Below are positions 49,229 to 52,730 of a stretch of DNA of 52,730 nt, piece after piece. Each line of letters starts with the position of its first letter. Positions within the stretch are counted from its first letter, which is position 1. The DNA comes from an uncultured Ruminococcus sp. (GTDB taxonomy: Bacteria > Bacillota > Clostridia > Oscillospirales > Acutalibacteraceae). The stretch lies in the NCBI GenBank assembly GCA_905233755.1, contig CAJODM010000008.1:1-52730 (forward strand), in the 5' to 3' direction. The translations under genes and the position numbers were made by a program. Under the pieces are notes generated by a model. It did not search any database, had not been told where the DNA came from, and was given only the letters and a program-made list of their open reading frames with translations.

Positions 49229-51553
49229 TTACGCATTTGTCACCACCCGCATCGACAGGGCGGTGATATCGTCGTCGTGTTCGCTGCGGCGGCGCTTGGC
49301 CTCCTCGACGATCATGAGCGACAGCTCCTGCATACTCATGCGCTGACACCCGTCGATCAGCTTCTCGATCCATTCGTCGGCGCCGGTGAGAACGCCGTCC
49401 GATATCATGACGATGATGTCGTTCTCATGCAGCGTGACCGCCTCTTTCATGAACCGCGACTCGGTGAGGATCCCGATGGGCAGCGAGGGGATATCCTTGT
49501 GCAGCAGCTTGCCGCTGCGGCGGATGTAGGTGGTGCACGCGCCCGCCTTCATCAGCTCTGCCTTTCCGGAGAAGAGGTTGAAGTCGAGCACATCAAGGGT
49601 GGCTAAGGTCTCGTCCTCGCTCTTGATCATCAGCGAGGCGTTGACGACCGCCAGCGCACAGTCATACGACAGCCCCGCCTTGAGCAGCTTTGTCATGATG
49701 CTGACCGCCATGTTGGAGTCGACCGCCGCCCTGCCGCCGGTGCCCATGCCGTCCGAGACGATGGCGACGGTGCTGCCCTCGCCGTTGTTGAAGTAGTTGA
49801 TGCAGTCACCGCACAACTCGCCGTTGTAGGCGATATGCTGTGCCGAGCCGATCTCTATATCATAGAGCGACCGTTCGCACAGCGTGACGCGCGCGCGATC
49901 CTTAGCAAAGCTCATCGACGGCGACTCGAAGTACCGCCCGCACGCCTTCTGTACCGTATGGGTCAAGAGGGATTTCGAGAGCGCGGTCTTTTTGCCGACG
50001 GATAGCTCCAGCTCGACCGACAGCCCCTTGGTCAAGCTTTTGCGCACACAGCAGTCGATCACCGTCAGCCCTGCGGCGGCGAGCCCCTCGGTGATCCGTT
50101 CGGCTGCCGCGGTGTCAAAGCTCTCATACGTCTCGAACTCTTCGCTGAGGTCCTCGAGGATCTCCGACAGCCCGGCAAACTGGCCCGCCACCACGGTGCG
50201 GATGCCCTCGATCCGCCGGCGCGCTGACTCGAGCGAGAGGTACTCCTTGTAGCTGCGGTTGATGCTGAACGACAGCTCCGAGGGCTTGCAGCATCGCTTG
50301 AGAAAGCTGTCCTCGATGTCCTTCTCCTTGACAAATCCCTGCTTCTTGAGGATGGGTGTCAGCCGGCGAAAGTCGTCATAGGTGAGGTCCTGCTGCTTCT
50401 CGCGGCAGTACACCCTCAGCCCGCAGGAGGCACAGGTGTTCTCTGCTGCCTTCTCATACGCCCAGTCGATCTCGGGCGAGTACATCCGCGATAACCTGTC
50501 CGACACCGCGCCGACACATGACGATACCCCCGACAGCGCGCGCGAACAGTGGCTCAGCCGCATGGTGACGTTCCGCCGCACGCTCTCCTCGGCGGCGGGC
50601 GGGGCGTTGTCTGTGAAGACAGCGGACAGAAACCCATCGACGTCCTTGGGCAGCAGCAGGAAGATCAGCGAGGCGATCGCCGTCTCGATCCCAACGCCGA
50701 GGAGAGCGGTGCGATCCCGTGCCGACAGCGCGAGCATGAGGATACATACCGCTGCCGAGAGCGCGACCGCCGGCTTGCCGAGGGTGGAGAACATCCCGCC
50801 GAACAGCCCCGCGAGCGAGTACCCTGCGCTCAGATACAGCAGTCCGGTGTCCGACACCGAGAACGCCGTTCCCGTAGCGATACCGGCGATGGCACCCGCC
50901 TTGATGGAGCCGTAGCGCGCGGCGAGCAGGATCACCAGCACCGCCAGTATCCGCCCGAGCGACACCCCCCTGACCGCGATGCCCGACAGCGACAGCAGGA
51001 GGATACACCCCGTCATCGACAGACACGCGAGCTCCCGGGAGGAGAAGCCCGCGAGCCGTCGTCGCGAGTGGAACAGCGCGACCGACCGGCTCATAAAATA
51101 CGCGCCCGCCGCCGCGGCGACGCCCTCGGTGAGCGCAAAGCTGATCTCCGATATCTCGGACGCGGCGCTGAACGTCAGCGCGGCTCCGGTGGCGAATACC
51201 GGCAGGAACGCGACCGCCGGAGCGAACAGCGGATGGGAGCTGATCTTTCGGACCTCTCCGAGCACCCACCGCAGCGCACAGACGGCGATGATGATGGCAA
51301 TATATCGAAACGAGTTGATCGGCGTCATGGTGAGATAGCCGATCGCAGTGCCCAGCATCCCTGCGGGCATATACGAGAAGGGCATCGCCGCCGCAAACGA
51401 TGCACCGAACGGCGACATCGAACCCAGCATCGCCCCGCGCGAGATTAGCAATCCCGAGAGAAAGTAGGCGATGTGCACCGCGGCGTGCTTTGCGATCGTG
51501 CGCGCGTCCGTGCCCTTTGGCGTGTCGCTTTTCACGTTTTCCAGAACCGTCAT
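49229..51553 (-). CDS. spoIIE: Stage II sporulation protein E (SigF-activating phosphatase)
   Basis: The 774-residue protein has about ten N-terminal membrane helices beginning at HIAYFLSGLLISRGAMLG with SPFGASFAAAMP, the SpoIIE signature. A central region with Cys pairs (CASCGLRVYC) follows, and then a PP2C domain (ELCGDCINYF, IVSDGMGTGGRAAVDS, MISDGVLTG, EHDDDITALS). In Bacillus it dephosphorylates the STAS protein SpoIIAA in the forespore. The start follows AAGGAAG. It differs clearly from the HAMP-type phosphatase in the NRPS operon. Its presence, with spoVAD next door, argues for a spore-forming ancestor or organism. Confidence 0.95.
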   Translation of the reverse strand: MTVLENVKSDTPKGTDARTIAKHAAVHIAYFLSGLLISRGAMLGSMSPFGASFAAAMPFSYMPAGMLGTAIGYLTMTPINSFRYIAIIIAVCALRWVLGEVRKISSHPLFAPAVAFLPVFATGAALTFSAASEISEISFALTEGVAAAAGAYFMSRSVALFHSRRRLAGFSSRELACLSMTGCILLLSLSGIAVRGVSLGRILAVLVILLAARYGSIKAGAIAGIATGTAFSVSDTGLLYLSAGYSLAGLFGGMFSTLGKPAVALSAAVCILMLALSARDRTALLGVGIETAIASLIFLLLPKDVDGFLSAVFTDNAPPAAEESVRRNVTMRLSHCSRALSGVSSCVGAVSDRLSRMYSPEIDWAYEKAAENTCASCGLRVYCREKQQDLTYDDFRRLTPILKKQGFVKEKDIEDSFLKRCCKPSELSFSINRSYKEYLSLESARRRIEGIRTVVAGQFAGLSEILEDLSEEFETYESFDTAAAERITEGLAAAGLTVIDCCVRKSLTKGLSVELELSVGKKTALSKSLLTHTVQKACGRYFESPSMSFAKDRARVTLCERSLYDIEIGSAQHIAYNGELCGDCINYFNNGEGSTVAIVSDGMGTGGRAAVDSNMAVSIMTKLLKAGLSYDCALAVVNASLMIKSEDETLATLDVLDFNLFSGKAELMKAGACTTYIRRSGKLLHKDIPSLPIGILTESRFMKEAVTLHENDIIVMISDGVLTGADEWIEKLIDGCQRMSMQELSLMIVEEAKRRRSEHDDDITALSMRVVTNA

Positions 51554-51584
51554 ATGATACTTCCTTTGCTGTGATTTTGGTTCC

Positions 51585-51618
51585 ATTATACGCGAGGGGT
51601 GAACGCTCGGTTTGTCGG
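51585..51618 (-). promoter_or_regulatory. spoIIE promoter with possible Spo0A box
   Basis: On the minus strand TATAAT (51585-51590) has no TTGACA at 17 bases. Twenty bases upstream lies CCGACAAA, the complement of TTTGTCGG, close to the Spo0A box TTTGTCGAA. spoIIE of Bacillus also has wide spacing and Spo0A boxes near -35. Confidence 0.4.
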
Positions 51619-51751
51619 TGTATGTGTGCGGCTTTTGAGGAACTTTTCGGGATTCTTGTAGCTTGCCGGCACGATCATGTCACCCTTTATCTATTGCGGC
51701 ACATATCGGTGCCTTTCTGATGGAATACTAGCATCGGAAAGGAGTTTTGTG

Positions 51752-52393
51752 ATGAAAAATGTATCGGGAACCATGCTGTTCGAGACCGCACCGGCCATCA
51801 TCTCCTACGGCTCGGTGGTCGGCCGAAAAGAGGCGCAGGGCCCGCTGCGGGCGGATTTTGACCGGATCGTGTATGATACCTATGCCGGGATGAGCACCTT
51901 CGAGCAGGCCGAGTCGGCGCTGGTGCGCGAGGCGACCGAGGAGGCGATGAAGAAAGGAAAGCTCCGCGCCGGCGATATTGACATAGTGTTCGGCGGCGAT
52001 CTGCTGAACCAGTGTGTGGCGTCCAGCTTTGCCATGCGCGACTTCTCGATCCCCTATGCGGGGCTGTACGGCGCGTGCTCGACGATGGCGCTGGAGCTGA
52101 TCATGGGCGCGATCGCTGTCGAGAGCGGCGCTGTCCGCACCGCTGCCTGTGTAGCGTCGTCCCACTACTGCACCGCCGAGCGGCAGTACCGCACCCCGCT
52201 CGAGTACGGCTCCCAGCGTACCCCCACCGCCCAGTGGACGGTCACCGGCGCCGGCGCGTGTATCCTCTCGGATACACCGAGCAAGGACGCGTACCCGCGT
52301 ATCCACGCAGCAAAGCTCGGCGTCATCATCGACATGGGCGTCACCGACCAGAACAACATGGGCGCCGCCATGGCTCCTGCCAATGTCAAGTAG
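51752..52393 (+). pseudogene. spoVAD: spoVAD, 5' two-thirds, interrupted by inserted DNA
   Basis: The 213-residue reading matches SpoVAD, a thiolase-fold protein for loading dipicolinic acid into spores: ISYGSVVGRKEAQGPL, FDRIVYDTYAGMSTFEQAES, FGGDLLNQCVASSFAMRDF, YGACSTMALEL (thiolase Cys position) and VTDQNNMGAAMAPA. Family members continue for about 120 residues after this point, but here the frame ends at once with NVK and TAG, and the following DNA is AT-rich and unrelated. AAAGGAG precedes the ATG. No spoVAC lies upstream. The gene is either dead or interrupted by an element that can leave, as in sigK of Bacillus. Confidence 0.8.
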
Positions 52394-52638
52394 GAACAAT
52401 ACATTATTCGCTAAAAGCAACTTTATCAAGCTATTATTTGAGTTGTTTTTCTCTGTATATATAAGGAATAACAACAAACAAAGTCATGATACTTTACAAT
52501 TAACCCGAAGGGTTGATGAGATGGCAGTAAGGAAGAACATTCCGAATATCAGCATCATCATATTGTCCATTCTCAAGTTTAGCAGCAACAATATAAAAGC
52601 TGTTGTCATGTTCACTTGACAACAGCTTTGATAAATAG
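52394..52638. other. AT-rich left edge of an inserted element
   Basis: Composition drops sharply from GC-rich spoVAD to mostly A/T from about 52385. No convincing gene lies in this stretch. It contains a small hairpin (52499-52515) and the terminator at 52596-52629. The exact junction is probably within or just after the CATGGCTCCTGC of spoVAD. Confidence 0.6.
52596..52629 (-). terminator. Intrinsic terminator of the element gene at the right window edge
   Basis: A perfect 13-bp stem (52596-52608 with 52617-52629) is followed on the minus strand by a T/A-rich tail (TTTTATATT). It lies ten bases beyond the TAA of the minus-strand partial gene. Confidence 0.75.
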
Positions 52639-52730
52639 TTAATTGGGTTTAGGAGTGAAGACCTCTTTTTGACTATCAATAGATTCTATTGTTGAATTCC
52701 ATCCAATCTGCTTCGGAGGTATTATTGCTT
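52639..52730 (-). CDS. C-terminal end of an unidentified protein of the inserted element (partial)
   Basis: Read on the minus strand from the window edge this gives AIIPPKQIGWNSTIESIDSQ, KEVFTPKPN and TAA. Only 29 residues are visible, so no family can be named. Its AT-rich codons differ from every other gene here, it has its own terminator, and it points out of the element toward spoVAD. Recombinase genes often lie at such an edge, but that is inference. Confidence 0.45.
   Translation of the reverse strand, partial: AIIPPKQIGWNSTIESIDSQKEVFTPKPN

Noticed and set aside
52383-52619. 78-codon ORF in the AT-rich edge
   Set aside because: It starts inside the spoVAD frame, has no ribosome site, runs through the terminator stem start and resembles no protein I know.

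Overview
The window reads as chromosome of a high-GC, spore-forming gut-type member of the Clostridia, probably Ruminococcaceae/Oscillospiraceae. The reasons are a dockerin-bearing secreted lysozyme, MBG-repeat and VanW/YoaR-type cell-wall proteins, true sporulation genes (spoIIE, spoVAD), lipoprotein-anchored maltodextrin uptake with an amylase, strong Gram-positive ribosome binding sites, and mixed ATG/GTG/TTG starts. Species cannot be given from the sequence alone.

Layout. 1-5.3 kb: end of an MBG-repeat surface protein whose membrane anchor is out of frame, an EamA transporter pseudogene, an isolated ubiquitin-conjugating-enzyme-fold (E2-like) protein without the catalytic cysteine, a DUF3592-type membrane protein, a VanY-like carboxypeptidase lipoprotein and a six-helix membrane protein. 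5.4-15.5 kb (minus strand): one transcription unit made of a STAS anti-sigma-factor antagonist, a 1,979-residue nonribosomal peptide synthetase (A-T-C-A-T-reductase), a MATE exporter fused to an RsbW-like kinase domain, and a membrane sensor phosphatase (HAMP-PP2C) that also carries an RsbW-like domain. This partner-switching/NRPS module is the most interesting system in the window. 15.6-27.1 kb (minus strand): the purine operon purE-F-M-N-O-H-D-L-C behind a strong promoter and a ZTP-type riboswitch with intrinsic terminator. PurH is split into a stand-alone AICAR transformylase and a PurO-type IMP cyclohydrolase.

27.2-28.9 kb: repeats and the wreck of a pilus locus (SipA-like signal peptidase, Spy0128-like pilin and class B sortase joined by deletions). 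29-37.5 kb: acyltransferase-3, GH2 glycosidase, orphan S24/S26 peptidase, AlkD-like protein, divergent trxB/trxA around a perfect palindrome, a DtxR-type regulator and murE. 37.9-43.6 kb: maltose-type ABC transporter (binding protein, two permeases, no ATPase) and a GH13 lipoprotein. 43.7-49.2 kb: a lipoprotein, a VanW protein, an MGDG-synthase/UgtP-like glycosyltransferase and the dockerin-GH25 lysozyme. 49.2-52.7 kb: spoIIE, then spoVAD cut short by AT-rich DNA that carries the end of another gene. That is the left edge of an inserted element.

How the genes work together. In the NRPS module the phosphatase and the two kinase-like domains are predicted to set the phosphorylation state of the STAS protein, but no sigma factor is present. 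The synthetase should release an N-acyl aminoaldehyde or a dipeptide aldehyde, and the MATE protein should export it. The purine operon makes IMP from PRPP (except purB) and is switched by ZTP/AICAR, a signal of one-carbon shortage. No tRNA, rRNA or CRISPR array was seen. All family calls were made by reading motifs, not by database search.
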